Shown piece by piece: positions 43,038 through 52,475 of a stretch of DNA of 64,000 nucleotides. Source of the DNA: JAIEPW01 sp964471915 (GTDB lineage Bacteria > Acidobacteriota > Terriglobia > Bryobacterales > Bryobacteraceae); the NCBI GenBank assembly GCA_964471915.1, contig CAYYID010000008.1:58610-122609 (forward strand), given 5' to 3'. Numbering within the stretch: position 1 is the stretch's first letter; each line of letters opens with the position of its first letter. The translations under genes and the position numbers were made by a program. The notes under the pieces were generated by a model that was given only the letters and a program-made list of their open reading frames with translations, did not search any database and was not told the origin of the DNA.

Positions 43038-43952
43038 GTGGTAGCAGCCCCCGCCGGCGCCAGGCAGTCACTGTCCCGGGCCGCGCTCCTCCGACATCTC
43101 GGGATCGCCGAACGTCAGTTGAAGACGTGGGAGAAGCAGGGCCTGGTGGCTCCGCGCGAGCAGTACGGCTTCTCGGAGATCGTGGCGCTGCGCACGCTCG
43201 ACAAGCTGCGCCGGGACAAGGTGCCGACGGCGCGGATCCTGCTGGCTCTGCAGGCGTTGCGCGGCAAGCTGCGCGGGGTGAAGAACCCGCTCACCGAGCT
43301 GCGGATCTATGCCGAGGGCCGGCGGATCCACGTCGAGATCGACGGCCGGGCGATGGACTCGCTCTCGGGCCAACTGCTGCTGGACTTCGACTCCGCCGAA
43401 CTCGAGCGGCTGGTGACGATGCCGGAGCGGCCCACGCGCGCCGAGCAGCACAACCAGAAGATGCTGGCTGAGCACTGGTTCCAGCGGGGACTGGAATTGG
43501 AGCAGACCGGCGCTCCGGTGAACGAGGTGATCGCCGCGTACGAGAAGGCGGTGGAGCTGGATCCCCGGTCGGCGGGCGCGCTGGTGAACCTGGGCACGCT
43601 CTTCTTCAACGCCCGCATGTGGAAGGACGCCGAAAAATACTACGTCGCGGCCGTAGAGGCCGACGGCAACTACGCGCTGGCGCACTTCAACCTCGGCAAC
43701 CTGCGCGACGAGCAGGGCGACCGCACCAAAGCCCTCTTCCACTACCAGGCCGCGCTCCGCATCCAACCGAATTACGCCGACGCCCACTACAACGTAGCGT
43801 TGCTGTATCAGGCCAGCCGCCAGCCGCTGAAAGCCGTCCGGCATTGGAAGGCGTACCTCAAGCTGGACCCGGGCAGCACCTGGGCCTCCATCGCGCGCCG
43901 CGAGCTGCGCAAACTGCGCGCGGACACCATCGTCGCCGGCAACGACCGCTGA
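43038..43952 (+). CDS. MerR-type HTH plus TPR repeat protein
   Basis: 304 residues from GTG 43038. Residues 12-75 form a MerR-like winged helix (LRHLGIAERQLKTWEKQGLV, FSEIVALRTLDKLRRDKV). Residues 145-285 hold four TPR units (AEHWFQRGLELEQTGAPVNE, ALVNLGTLFFNARMWKDAEK, ALAHFNLGNLRDEQGDRTKA, ADAHYNVALLYQASRQPLKA). A DNA-binding protein with a protein-interaction tail, 44 nt before the DUF2760/Hsp70 genes and likely to regulate them. Confidence 0.88.
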   Translation: MVAAPAGARQSLSRAALLRHLGIAERQLKTWEKQGLVAPREQYGFSEIVALRTLDKLRRDKVPTARILLALQALRGKLRGVKNPLTELRIYAEGRRIHVEIDGRAMDSLSGQLLLDFDSAELERLVTMPERPTRAEQHNQKMLAEHWFQRGLELEQTGAPVNEVIAAYEKAVELDPRSAGALVNLGTLFFNARMWKDAEKYYVAAVEADGNYALAHFNLGNLRDEQGDRTKALFHYQAALRIQPNYADAHYNVALLYQASRQPLKAVRHWKAYLKLDPGSTWASIARRELRKLRADTIVAGNDR

Positions 43953-43996
43953 AGCGTCCCGTCACGTTATCCTAGAAGTTTCACGAGGTCCTTCTT

Positions 43997-44521
43997 TTGA
44001 GCCGTATTGCAGACGCCTTCTCCAGTTTCTTCTCGATCCTCTTCTCCGGCGAGTTGCCGGAACCCGTAGCCCGGAACTACGGCTACGCCAAGCTGGCCGC
44101 GGCGAAGCCCGCGCCGAAACCGGAGGCGCCGAAGCCGACGTTCGGACCCAGGGACGGCGCCCTGCAGATGCTCTCCCTGCTGCAACGCGACGCCCGGCTG
44201 CTGGACTTCCTGATGGAGGACATCTCCGGCTACGCCGACGACCAGGTGGGCGCGGCCGTGCGCCAGGTGCACGAGGAAAGCCGCGCGGCGCTGAGCCGCT
44301 ATGTCAAGATCGAGCCGGTCATCGACGGCGTCGAGAACACCTTCACCAAGACCGCCGGGCTGGATCCGAAATCGTTCAAGCTGGTCGGCAACGTCCCGGC
44401 CAGCGGCAAGGCGCCGGGCGGGACGCTGCTGCACCGCGGCTGGCGGGCGCAAAGCGTGGACCTGCCGCAACTGGCTTCGGGCGCCGAGATCCTCGCGCCC
44501 GCGGAACTGCAGGTCGACTAA
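43997..44521 (+). CDS. DUF2760 protein
   Basis: 174 residues from TTG 43997. Conserved blocks: GALQMLSLLQRDARLLDFLMEDISGYADDQVGAAVRQVHEE in pieces, then the tail AEILAPAELQV. Soluble, helical, with a proline/alanine linker (AAAKPAPKPEAPKPTFG). DUF2760 genes occur beside two Hsp70-like genes in many bacteria. The next gene begins 1 nt after its stop. Function unknown. Confidence 0.88.
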   Translation: MSRIADAFSSFFSILFSGELPEPVARNYGYAKLAAAKPAPKPEAPKPTFGPRDGALQMLSLLQRDARLLDFLMEDISGYADDQVGAAVRQVHEESRAALSRYVKIEPVIDGVENTFTKTAGLDPKSFKLVGNVPASGKAPGGTLLHRGWRAQSVDLPQLASGAEILAPAELQVD

Positions 44522-44522
44522 G

Positions 44523-46304
44523 TTGTCCGGCGTCCTCGGCATCGATCTCGGCACCACCAACTGCGCGCTCGCCTCGGCGGCCCCAGACCGCGGCGTGCAG
44601 GTCTTCGACATCCCCCAATTGGTGAACGCGGGCGAAGTGCGCGCGGAGCCATTGCTGCCGTCGTTCCTCTACCTGGCCGGTCCCGGCGACTTCCCGGGCG
44701 CGGCGCTGGACCTTCCCTGGCCCTCGGACCCCGCGCGCATCGTGGGCGCGCTGGCGCAGAAGCGCGGCGCGGAGAACGCCGGCCGCCTCGTGGCGTCCGC
44801 GAAGTCCTGGCTCTGCTATGGCTCGGTGGACCGCACCGGCGCGATTCTGCCCGCTGCCGCGCCCGAGGGCGTGGAGCGTGTCTCGCCCGTCGAAGCGTCG
44901 CGCCGCTACCTCGAGCACCTGCGCGCCGCGTGGGACGCCGCGCATCCGGAGGCGCCCCTCGCGTCCCAGCAGACCCTGATCACCGTCCCCGCGTCCTTCG
45001 ACGCCGTGGCGCGCGAGCTTACGCTCGAAGCCGCCCGTGAGGCCGGCTATCGCGACGTCGTGCTGCTCGAGGAGCCCCAGGCGGCCTTCTACGCCTGGCT
45101 GGAGCGCCATCCCGACTGGCGGGAACGCGTGAAGCCCGGCGACCTGATCCTGGTCGCCGACATCGGCGGCGGCACTACGGACTTCACGCTGATCGCGGTA
45201 TCGGTAGCGCAAGGCGAGCTGACGCTGGAGCGCATCGCCGTCGGCGAGCACATCCTGCTGGGCGGCGACAACATCGATCTTGCGCTGGCGCGGCACGCCG
45301 AGACCACTTTCCCGAAGAAGCTGGACGCGCTGCAGTTCCAGTCGCTGTGGCAGCAATGTCGCGTGGCCAAGGAAAAGCTCCTCCACCCGGACGGCGCGGC
45401 GAAGGAGCATCCCCTCACCGTGCTGGGCCGCGGCTCCGGCCTGGTGGGCGGCACGATGAAGGGATCGCTCAAGCGGGCTGACCTGGAACGGATCGTGCTC
45501 GAAGGCTTCCTGCCCCAGGTGCCGGGCACGGAACTGCCGGCGCGGCGCTCGGCGGGGCTGATGGAGGAAGGCCTGCCCTACGCGGCGGACGCCGCCATCA
45601 CCCGGCACCTCGCGAAGTTCCTGCGGCAGCCGGCGGCGAACGCCGAGCACGGCGCGGTGCGCCGCACGCAGAGCGGACTCGCCGCGCCCACGCACGTGCT
45701 CTTCAATGGCGGCGTCCTGCGCGGCGGGCTGATCCGGCAGCGGCTGCTCGCGGTGCTGAACTCCTGGCTGCAAGAAGAGAAGGCCGCGCCCGTCGAACCC
45801 CTGGAGGGCGAGGACCTGATGCACGCCGTGGCGCGGGGCGCGGCGTACTTCGGGCTGGTGCGCCAGGGTAAGGGCATCCGCATCCGCGGCGGCGTGCCGC
45901 GCACCTACTACATCGGCATCGAGACCGCGCTGCCCGCGGTCCCCGGCATGCGCCCGCCTCTCAAGGCGCTCACCGTCGCGCCCTTCGGCATGGAAGAGGG
46001 CACCCGCGCCGAATTGCCCAACCGGCAGTTCCGGCTGACCGTCGGCGAGCCCGCGCAGTTCCGGTTCCTGGTGTCGAGCGAGCGGAAGAACGATCCCGCC
46101 GGGGCGATGATCGAGGAACTGGACGCCGGGTTCGAGGAACTCGCGCCCATCGAAGTGACGCTCGAAGGCACGCCGGGCGAGTCGGTGCCGGTGTCCCTCG
46201 AAGCGGAAGTCACCGAGACCGGGATGCTGCAGCTGTGGTGCGCGGCCCGTGACGGACGCCGCTGGAAACTCGAATTCAACGTCCGGGAGCCGCGTAAGCG
46301 ATGA
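44523..46304 (+). CDS. Hsp70 family ATPase, DUF2760-associated
   Basis: 593 residues from TTG 44523, the codon that places GVLGIDLGTTNCALAS at the N-terminus; the frame extends upstream through the DUF2760 gene but is a shadow there. Actin-fold ATPase motifs: phosphate 1 GIDLGTTN, phosphate 2 LVADIGGGTTDFTLI, connect LLEEPQAAFYAWL. The C-terminal 150 residues are beta-rich but unlike the DnaK substrate-binding domain. Overlaps the second Hsp70 gene by 4 nt. Confidence 0.9.
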   Translation: MSGVLGIDLGTTNCALASAAPDRGVQVFDIPQLVNAGEVRAEPLLPSFLYLAGPGDFPGAALDLPWPSDPARIVGALAQKRGAENAGRLVASAKSWLCYGSVDRTGAILPAAAPEGVERVSPVEASRRYLEHLRAAWDAAHPEAPLASQQTLITVPASFDAVARELTLEAAREAGYRDVVLLEEPQAAFYAWLERHPDWRERVKPGDLILVADIGGGTTDFTLIAVSVAQGELTLERIAVGEHILLGGDNIDLALARHAETTFPKKLDALQFQSLWQQCRVAKEKLLHPDGAAKEHPLTVLGRGSGLVGGTMKGSLKRADLERIVLEGFLPQVPGTELPARRSAGLMEEGLPYAADAAITRHLAKFLRQPAANAEHGAVRRTQSGLAAPTHVLFNGGVLRGGLIRQRLLAVLNSWLQEEKAAPVEPLEGEDLMHAVARGAAYFGLVRQGKGIRIRGGVPRTYYIGIETALPAVPGMRPPLKALTVAPFGMEEGTRAELPNRQFRLTVGEPAQFRFLVSSERKNDPAGAMIEELDAGFEELAPIEVTLEGTPGESVPVSLEAEVTETGMLQLWCAARDGRRWKLEFNVREPRKR

Positions 46305-48922
46305 ATGTCGGCATCGATCTGGGGACCACCAACTCCGCGCTCGCCTACGTCGACGGCGCGGAAGCCGCCGAAGCGGACTTTCCGCCGATCCACGTCCTCG
46401 ACATCCCGCAGCATGTCGCGCAGGGTCAGATCGAGGAGCGCCGCACCCTGCCTTCGTTCCTCTACCTCGGCGACCAGGAGTATGTCGGCGTCTTCGCGCG
46501 CGAGCAGGGCGCGCTGGTGCCGACCAAGAGCGTCCATTCGGCGAAGAGCTGGCTGTCGAATCCCGAAGTGGACCGCACCGCGAAGATCCTCCCCTGGGAC
46601 GCGCAGGAAGGCGGGCGCGTGCTCTCCCCCGTGGAGGTTTCGTCTCGCATCCTCGCGCAGATCGCCGCGGCGTACCGGCAGAAGCACGGCCAGGACCTCG
46701 GCGCGCAGAACGTCGTTCTCACCGTCCCGGCCAGTTTCGACGAGGAAGCCCGCGAACTGACCGTCGAAGCCGCCCGCGCCGCCGGCATCGAGAAGCTGAC
46801 GCTGCTCGAGGAGCCGGCCGCGGCCTTCTACTCGTGGATCGCCAACGATCTGGCGCGCTCGCAGAAGCTGCTGTTCGACGGCCAGGTGGTGCTGGTCTGC
46901 GACGTCGGCGGCGGCACCAGCGACTTCACGCTGATCCAGGTGCGGCGCGAGGGCGACAAGGTCGATTTCACCCGCACCGCCGTCGGCAAGCACCTGCTGC
47001 TGGGCGGCGATAACCTCGACCTGACCATCGCGTGGCTGGTGGAATCGAAGCTCGCCAAGCCGCTCTCCATCCGCCAGCGCAGCGGACTGCGGCGGCAATG
47101 CGCCGCGGCCAAGGAGAAACTGCTCGGCGAAGCGCCGCCGGAGAAGGTCGAGATCACCGTGCTGGGCGCGGGGTCCTCGCTGATCGGCGGGACGCTGAAG
47201 ACCGAAGTGCTCCGCGAAGAGGTCCTGGAGCTGGCCGTGGAAGGCTTCCTGCCGTTCTGCGGCTTCGAGGAGAAACCGAAGGAAGAAGACCGCAGCCTGT
47301 TCCGCGAGCTCGGCCTGCCCTATGTGGCCGACCCCGCGGTCACCCGGCACCTGGCGGCTTTCCTCCACGCGGCCAACGCCAGGCCCGACGCGATCCTGTT
47401 CAACGGCGGGTTCTTCATTCCGGAGATCCTGCGGCAGCGCGTGGCGGACGTCATCGCGCAGTGGACCGGCAAGCGCCCGCTGATCCTCGAGAACCGCGAC
47501 CTGGACCTCGCCGTCGCGGTGGGCGCGGCGTACTACGCCTACGTACGGTCCACCGGCGCGGGACTGCTGGTGCGCGGCGGGTTGCCGCGGACGTACTTCA
47601 TCGGCGTGGGCGACGCGGGAGAATCGATCCGCACGGTTTGCCTGGTGCCGCGCGGCGCCGAGGAAGGCACGACCATCGAACTCGACAGCCAGAACCTGCA
47701 ACTGGTCGCGAACAAGGCGGTGTCATTCCGTCTGTACAGCTCGCTGACCCGGCCGGATGACAAGACCGGCGACGTCGTGGAGTTCCCGCGCGAGGCTCTG
47801 GGCGACACGCTGCATCCGCACGCGCCGCTGAACGCGGTGCTCCGGTTCGGCAAGCCCGGCGAGCGGCTGGTGCCGGTGAAGATCGGCGCGCGGCTGACCG
47901 AGGTGGGGACGCTCGAAATCTGGGTGGATTCCAAGATCAGTGAGAACCGCTGGCGGCTGCAGTTCGAACTGCGCAAGCAGGCCGCGGCGCCGGCGGCGAA
48001 GCCCGCCGCGGTGATCAGCGAGGAGGCCCTGCAGCAGGCCGAGGCGCTGCTCACGGAGACGTTCCGCACCGCGGCGCTGCCGCCCGCGGAACTACCCGCG
48101 CGGCTGGAGCAGGCGCTCGGGTTGGGCCGCAATTCCTGGCCGCTGCCTGCGATCCGCCGCCTGGGCGACAAGCTGCTCGAACTCGCCGAGGGACGCCGCG
48201 CCGGCCCGTCCTTCGAGCAGCGCTGGCTGAACCTTACCGGCTTCTGCCTGCGCCCGGGCTTCGGCTATCCGGCGGACGACTTCCGCATCGAGCGCGCGCG
48301 GCGCATCTACGCCGAAGGCCTGGTGTTCCCCAACCAGGTGCAGGACGAAGCGGAGTGGTGGATCTTCTGGGGCCGCGTCGCGGGCGGGCTGAACCGCAAC
48401 CAGCAGGCCGACATCTTCCAGCGGCTATCGCCCACGCTGCTGCCGCGCCAGAAGAAGCCGCAGCGGATCAACGAAGCGCTGCGCCGCGAGATGTGGCGCA
48501 CGGCCGCGAGCCTGGAGCTGCTGCCGTTGCAGACCAAGACCCAGCTCGGCGACGAGCTGGTCGCGAAGATCAAGAAGGGCGACTTTGTCGATACGGCCCT
48601 GTGGTGCCTCATGCGGCTGGGCGCGCGCAAGCTGTTCCACGGGCCGATCAATCAGGTGGTGCCGCCCGCGGCGGCCACGCGCTGGGTGGAGGCGCTGCTG
48701 AAGTTGCCCAAAGCCGGCGATGCCGTGGCCGCGATGGCGCGGATCACCGGCGACGGCACCCGGGATCTCTCGGGTGCGACGCTCGACCTGGTGCGGCGCG
48801 CGTTCCCGGACCGCGACCTCGCCGGCGAAGCGCAGGGCGATCTCGCCGCGATGGGCCGCATCTTCGGCGAGGAGCTGCCCGGAGGCCTGGTGTTCGGTGA
48901 TGCCCCTCCGACGAATGAATGA
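46301..48922 (+). CDS. Hsp70 family ATPase with C-terminal DUF3731 domain
   Basis: 873 residues. The first 420 form an actin-fold ATPase (VGIDLGTTNSALAYVDG, LVCDVGGGTSDFTLIQV, LLEEPAAAFYSWI); 430-570 a beta-rich domain like that of the preceding paralogue; 590-873 a helical DUF3731 domain (RRLGDKLLELAEGRRAGPSF, FCLRPGFGYPADDFRIERAR, WWIFWGRVAGGLNRNQQADI). The two Hsp70s are related and probably form a heteromeric machine with DUF2760. No DnaJ or GrpE gene is nearby. The thiL gene overlaps its 3' end by 8 nt. Confidence 0.9.
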   Translation: MNVGIDLGTTNSALAYVDGAEAAEADFPPIHVLDIPQHVAQGQIEERRTLPSFLYLGDQEYVGVFAREQGALVPTKSVHSAKSWLSNPEVDRTAKILPWDAQEGGRVLSPVEVSSRILAQIAAAYRQKHGQDLGAQNVVLTVPASFDEEARELTVEAARAAGIEKLTLLEEPAAAFYSWIANDLARSQKLLFDGQVVLVCDVGGGTSDFTLIQVRREGDKVDFTRTAVGKHLLLGGDNLDLTIAWLVESKLAKPLSIRQRSGLRRQCAAAKEKLLGEAPPEKVEITVLGAGSSLIGGTLKTEVLREEVLELAVEGFLPFCGFEEKPKEEDRSLFRELGLPYVADPAVTRHLAAFLHAANARPDAILFNGGFFIPEILRQRVADVIAQWTGKRPLILENRDLDLAVAVGAAYYAYVRSTGAGLLVRGGLPRTYFIGVGDAGESIRTVCLVPRGAEEGTTIELDSQNLQLVANKAVSFRLYSSLTRPDDKTGDVVEFPREALGDTLHPHAPLNAVLRFGKPGERLVPVKIGARLTEVGTLEIWVDSKISENRWRLQFELRKQAAAPAAKPAAVISEEALQQAEALLTETFRTAALPPAELPARLEQALGLGRNSWPLPAIRRLGDKLLELAEGRRAGPSFEQRWLNLTGFCLRPGFGYPADDFRIERARRIYAEGLVFPNQVQDEAEWWIFWGRVAGGLNRNQQADIFQRLSPTLLPRQKKPQRINEALRREMWRTAASLELLPLQTKTQLGDELVAKIKKGDFVDTALWCLMRLGARKLFHGPINQVVPPAAATRWVEALLKLPKAGDAVAAMARITGDGTRDLSGATLDLVRRAFPDRDLAGEAQGDLAAMGRIFGEELPGGLVFGDAPPTNE

Positions 48923-49754
48923 ACTCGCCCGCGTCGAGCGGATCCGCCGCGCCGCCGGAGCCAAACATCTGGTGCGCGGCATCGGCGACGACTGCGCCGT
49001 CTACCGGCCGCGCCCCGGCGAGGATCTGGTCTTCACCATCGACCTGCTCATCGAGGATGTCCACTTCACGCGGCCGCTGTTTCCGCCGGAAGCTGTCGGC
49101 CACAAAGCCCTGGCCGTCAGCCTCAGCGACATCGCCGCCATGGGCGCGGCGCCGCGCTTCGCGCTGCTGTCGCTTGCGGTGCCGCGCGCTGTCCCGGACG
49201 CCTGGGTGGATGCGTTCTTCCGCGGATTTCTCAAGCTCGCGAAACGCTTCGATACCACGCTCGCCGGCGGCGATCTGTCCCGCGCGGACAAAGTGATCGC
49301 CGACGTCATGGTGGCGGGCGCGGTGCAGCGGAGCCAGGCGCTGACGCGCGACGGCGCGCGTCCCGGCGACGTCATCTATGTGTCGGGACCCCTCGGCAAA
49401 CCCTGGCAGAAGCACCAGCGCCCGGAGCCGCGGATCGCGCTGGGCCTGCAACTCGCCGGCCGAGCGACCTCCTGCATCGACCTGAGCGACGGCCTCTCGC
49501 TCGACCTGCACCGGCTGTGCCTCGCGTCGGGCGTCGCCGCGGAACTGGACCGCGTGCCCCGCGCTCGCGGCGCGTCGCTCGCCCACGCGCTCCACGGCGG
49601 CGAGGACTACCAACTGCTTTTCACGCTGCCGCCCCGCAGCCGCGCCCCGCGCGGCGTCACCCGGATCGGCGCGATCGTGCGCGGCGCGCCCGGCGAAGTC
49701 CGGCTGCGCGGCGAAGTCGTGCCCCCGATGGGCTACGATCATTTCCGTGACTGA
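48915..49754 (+). CDS. thiL: Thiamine-monophosphate kinase
   Basis: 279 residues from ATG 48915 (8 nt inside the Hsp70 gene). Phosphorylates thiamine monophosphate to the diphosphate coenzyme. Blocks: GIGDDCAVYRP, IDLLIEDVHFTRPLFPPEAVG, SLSDIAAMGAAPRFALLSLAVP, LAGGDLSRADKVIADVMVAG, CIDLSDGLSLDLHRL and HGGEDYQLLFTLP. It is some 40 residues shorter than E. coli ThiL in the middle and at the end, but motifs are intact. Overlaps the next gene by 8 nt. Confidence 0.93.
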   Translation: MNELARVERIRRAAGAKHLVRGIGDDCAVYRPRPGEDLVFTIDLLIEDVHFTRPLFPPEAVGHKALAVSLSDIAAMGAAPRFALLSLAVPRAVPDAWVDAFFRGFLKLAKRFDTTLAGGDLSRADKVIADVMVAGAVQRSQALTRDGARPGDVIYVSGPLGKPWQKHQRPEPRIALGLQLAGRATSCIDLSDGLSLDLHRLCLASGVAAELDRVPRARGASLAHALHGGEDYQLLFTLPPRSRAPRGVTRIGAIVRGAPGEVRLRGEVVPPMGYDHFRD

Positions 49755-50679
49755 TCCCGCCCCGGTCCTGGACCTGATCGAAGCCTTCCGGCGTTCCAAG
49801 ACGATGTTCGCCGCCGTCGCCCTCGGCGTCTTCGACGGTAACCGCGACCTCGGCGCCGCCGGGGATCGCCTGCTCGCCGCCTGCGCCGCGCTCGGCTTGC
49901 TCGAGGAACGCGACGGCGCCTACCGCAACACTGCCGTCGCCGACGAGTACCTGCGCTCGGCGGGCCCCCGCACGCTCGCGGGCTATGTCCGTTACTCGAA
50001 CCGCGCGCTGCTGCCCATGTGGGCGCGGCTCGAAGACGCCGTCCGCGAGGGCACGCCCCGCTGGAACCAGGTGTTCGGCCACTCCGGTCCGCTCTTCGAC
50101 GCTTTCTTCGAAACGCCCGAGGCCAAGCGCGACTTCCTGCTCGGCATGCACGGCTTCGGCCAGCTCAGCTCTCCCGCCGTCGCCGCCGCGTTCGACCTGG
50201 CGCGCTTCCGCAAGCTGGTGGACCTCGGCGGCGCCACCGGACACCTGGCACGCGCCGCGCGCGACCGCTACCCGAGCCTCGAGATCGCCGTCTTCGACTT
50301 GCCGCCCGCCATCGAATTTGCCCGCGAGTTCTTCGACGGCGAACTGATCGCCGGCGACTTCTTCCGCGATCCGCTGCCGCCCGCGGACCTCTACGCGCTC
50401 GGCCGGATCCTCCACGACTGGAGCGAAGATAAGATCCGCGTGCTGCTCGCGAAGGTTTTCGCGGCGCTGCCCGCGGGCGGCGCGGTGCTGCTCGCCGAGA
50501 AACTGCTGACGCCCGCCAACGTACCGGCGAACATGCAGAGCCTGAACATGCTGGTCTGCACCGAAGGCCGGGAGCGCACCTTCGAGGAGTATCGGGCGTT
50601 GCTTGAAACGGCCGGCTTCGTGCGAGTGGAGTCGCGGATCACCGGGCAGCCGCTCGACGCCGTGATCGCTTTCCGGTAA
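49747..50679 (+). CDS. O-methyltransferase family 2 (acetylserotonin/hydroxyneurosporene type)
   Basis: 310 residues from GTG 49747. N-terminal dimerisation/winged-helix region (LLAACAALGLLEERDGAYRN, VADEYLRSAGPRTLAGYV), then SAM-binding VDLGGATGHLARAARDRYP, acidic VFDLPPAIEFA, and GRILHDWSEDKIRVLLAKV, the signature of this family, including the catalytic His of LHDWSE. Substrate unknown. Its translational overlap with thiL may reflect only packing. Confidence 0.9.
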   Translation: MTDPAPVLDLIEAFRRSKTMFAAVALGVFDGNRDLGAAGDRLLAACAALGLLEERDGAYRNTAVADEYLRSAGPRTLAGYVRYSNRALLPMWARLEDAVREGTPRWNQVFGHSGPLFDAFFETPEAKRDFLLGMHGFGQLSSPAVAAAFDLARFRKLVDLGGATGHLARAARDRYPSLEIAVFDLPPAIEFAREFFDGELIAGDFFRDPLPPADLYALGRILHDWSEDKIRVLLAKVFAALPAGGAVLLAEKLLTPANVPANMQSLNMLVCTEGRERTFEEYRALLETAGFVRVESRITGQPLDAVIAFR

Positions 50680-50682
50680 GGG

Positions 50683-51276
50683 CTACCGCACCAGCTTCAG
50701 CGCTTTCCGGAACAAGGGCTCGAAGGTGTCGTCCTCGCCCCGCGCCTTCACCACCGCGGCCTCCGCGGCTGGCCGGGCCGAACCGAAGTTCAGCAGCGCC
50801 GAGATCACGTCCTCTTCGATGGCGCTGAAGGCGCTCTTGGGCTTTTCCGAGGAGCGCGGGGCGGCCGCCGCCAGCAGATCCAGCTTGTCGCGCAGTTCGA
50901 GAATCAGCCGCTCGGCGGTCTTCTTGCCGATGCCGGGGATGCGCACCAGTTGTTCCACCGCGCCCGAGCGGATGGCGCCGGCGAGTTCCGCGGCGGGCAG
51001 CCCGGAGAGCGCCGTGATGGCGAGCTTCGGTCCGATGCCCGACACCGAGATCAACTTCTCGAACAACAGCTTCTCTTGCGCGGTGGAGAAGCCGAAGAGC
51101 TGAATGGCGTCCTCGCGGACGTTGGTGTGGATCTTCAGCGCCACTTCGGCGCCCACTTCGGGCAAACCCGAAAAGGTCGACACCGAGATGGCGACGTCGT
51201 AGCCGACGCCGGCGCATTCGATCACCGCCTGGTTCGGGTGTTTCTCGATCAGCCTGCCGCGCAAGGATGCAATCAT
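50683..51276 (-). CDS. ruvA: Holliday junction helicase subunit RuvA
   Basis: 197 residues from ATG 51276. MIASLRGRLIEK and the OB-fold N-terminus, two helix-hairpin-helix motifs (SVSGIGPKLAITALSGL and IPGIGKKTAERLILELRDKL) and the C-terminal RuvB-contact domain (EDVISALLNFG). Length is normal. Forms the tetramer that holds the Holliday junction for RuvB. ruvB and ruvC are not adjacent. The extended frame upstream to 52134 is antisense to rsmE. Confidence 0.96.
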   Translation of the reverse strand: MIASLRGRLIEKHPNQAVIECAGVGYDVAISVSTFSGLPEVGAEVALKIHTNVREDAIQLFGFSTAQEKLLFEKLISVSGIGPKLAITALSGLPAAELAGAIRSGAVEQLVRIPGIGKKTAERLILELRDKLDLLAAAAPRSSEKPKSAFSAIEEDVISALLNFGSARPAAEAAVVKARGEDDTFEPLFRKALKLVR

Positions 51277-51324
51277 GAAACTACCGAGTATGACGCAGGG
51301 CGGTAGACTAGTGGGTTCCCTGCC

Positions 51325-52044
51325 ATGGCCCGCCGCCGCTTCTTCGTCGACTCCATCCACTCGGGCAAGGCCGAGATCGAGGGCGACGACGCCCGGCACC
51401 TCACCAAGGTGCTGCGCGTCGAAGCCGGCCAGCGCTACGAGATCTCGGACGACACCGCCGTGTATCTTGCCGAAGTGGCGCAGGCGCGCAAGGAACACGT
51501 GGTCTTCGAGGTGCTCGAGAAGCTGCCGCCGGAGCCGCCTTCGCCGGAGATCGCCGTCTTTGCGTCGCTGGTGAAGTTCGACGCCTTCGAGCTGATGATC
51601 GAGAAAGCCACCGAACTCGGCGCCACCAGCATTACGCCGGTGGTTGCCACCCGCACCGACCGCGGCCTGGACCTGGCCGCGCCGAAGCGCGCCGAGCGCT
51701 GGCGGCGCATCGCGCTGGAAGCCAGCCAGCAATCCCGCCGGGATCACCTGCCGCGCATCGAGCCCCTGGTGCCGTTCCGCGCCTGCCTTACCGCGGCGGC
51801 CGGACAGCGGTTCTGCCTGGATGAAGCGGGCGGACAGCCCCTGCTCCAGGCGTTCGATCCCGCCGCACCCGTGGCGCTGCTCGCCGGTCCGGAAGGCGGC
51901 TGGACCGAGGGGGAGCGGCAGCAGATCGCTGCGGCGGGCTGGACTCCGGTCTCGCTCGGGCCGCGCATCTTGCGCGCCGAAACCGCGGTGATCGCGGCGC
52001 TGTCGGTGATCGATGCGGCGTTCCGGCTCGGGCGAACACCTTAA
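51325..52044 (+). CDS. rsmE: 16S rRNA m3U1498 methyltransferase
   Basis: 239 residues. N-terminal PUA-like part (RRRFFVDS, GDDARHLTKVLRVEAGQ) and a SPOUT knot with VALLAGPEGGWTEGE and VSLGPRILRAETAVIAAL, the SAM-binding knot signature of RsmE. ELMIEKATELGATSITPV is the linking helix. Cytoplasmic, acts on assembled 30S subunits. Divergent from ruvA. Confidence 0.96.
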   Translation: MARRRFFVDSIHSGKAEIEGDDARHLTKVLRVEAGQRYEISDDTAVYLAEVAQARKEHVVFEVLEKLPPEPPSPEIAVFASLVKFDAFELMIEKATELGATSITPVVATRTDRGLDLAAPKRAERWRRIALEASQQSRRDHLPRIEPLVPFRACLTAAAGQRFCLDEAGGQPLLQAFDPAAPVALLAGPEGGWTEGERQQIAAAGWTPVSLGPRILRAETAVIAALSVIDAAFRLGRTP

Positions 52045-52118
52045 GCCGGGGCACCGTGCGGTGTTCTCAACTAAAGAAATCCCCGCGGTTCGCCGATGAC
52101 TGATCCAGGACCAACCAT

Positions 52119-52394
52119 ATGGAATTCGGCACACTGCTGCAGGCCATGGCCAGCAGCGTCATGACGCTCGTGATGTTCGGCTTGGTCGGCATCGGGGTCC
52201 ACCGGCTGTATAAGCTCGGCGATGACCTGAACGACCTGAAGGAAGTCGTCAAGGACATCCGCCGCAACCTGGACGCGGAGCGGGTGGTGAGGTCGCCGGA
52301 AGCGCACAGCGCGGCGCTGGGTTCGACCCCGCCGCTCAACTACGACATCGACATCAACGACCGGCGTTTCGACGAGGTCGAGAACAAGGCGTAG
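52119..52394 (+). CDS. Small single-span membrane protein
   Basis: 91 residues. One transmembrane helix (VMTLVMFGLVGIGVHRLY) followed by a charged amphipathic helix (LGDDLNDLKEVVKDIRRNL) and a polar tail (DIDINDRRFDEVENKA). Good start codon and codon bias. No family recognised. 74 nt after rsmE; could be cotranscribed. Confidence 0.65.
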   Translation: MEFGTLLQAMASSVMTLVMFGLVGIGVHRLYKLGDDLNDLKEVVKDIRRNLDAERVVRSPEAHSAALGSTPPLNYDIDINDRRFDEVENKA

Positions 52395-52420
52395 GCGCGG
52401 TACGGTGCGAACCGCAAGTG

Positions 52421-52448
52421 GGGCTTGCCGCTCCCTGACGGTCGCGGC
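52421..52448 (-). repeat. Dispersed repeat copy A
   Basis: Minus-strand reading gives GCCGCGACCGTCAGGGAG followed by CGGCAAGCCCC, the same unit as at 60983, 62259 and 62313 with C in place of T in the centre. Lies in the gap between the small membrane protein and the convergent beta-propeller gene. Confidence 0.75.
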
Positions 52449-52475
52449 TCCGTTGCCGCACGCTCCCGGCAACTG

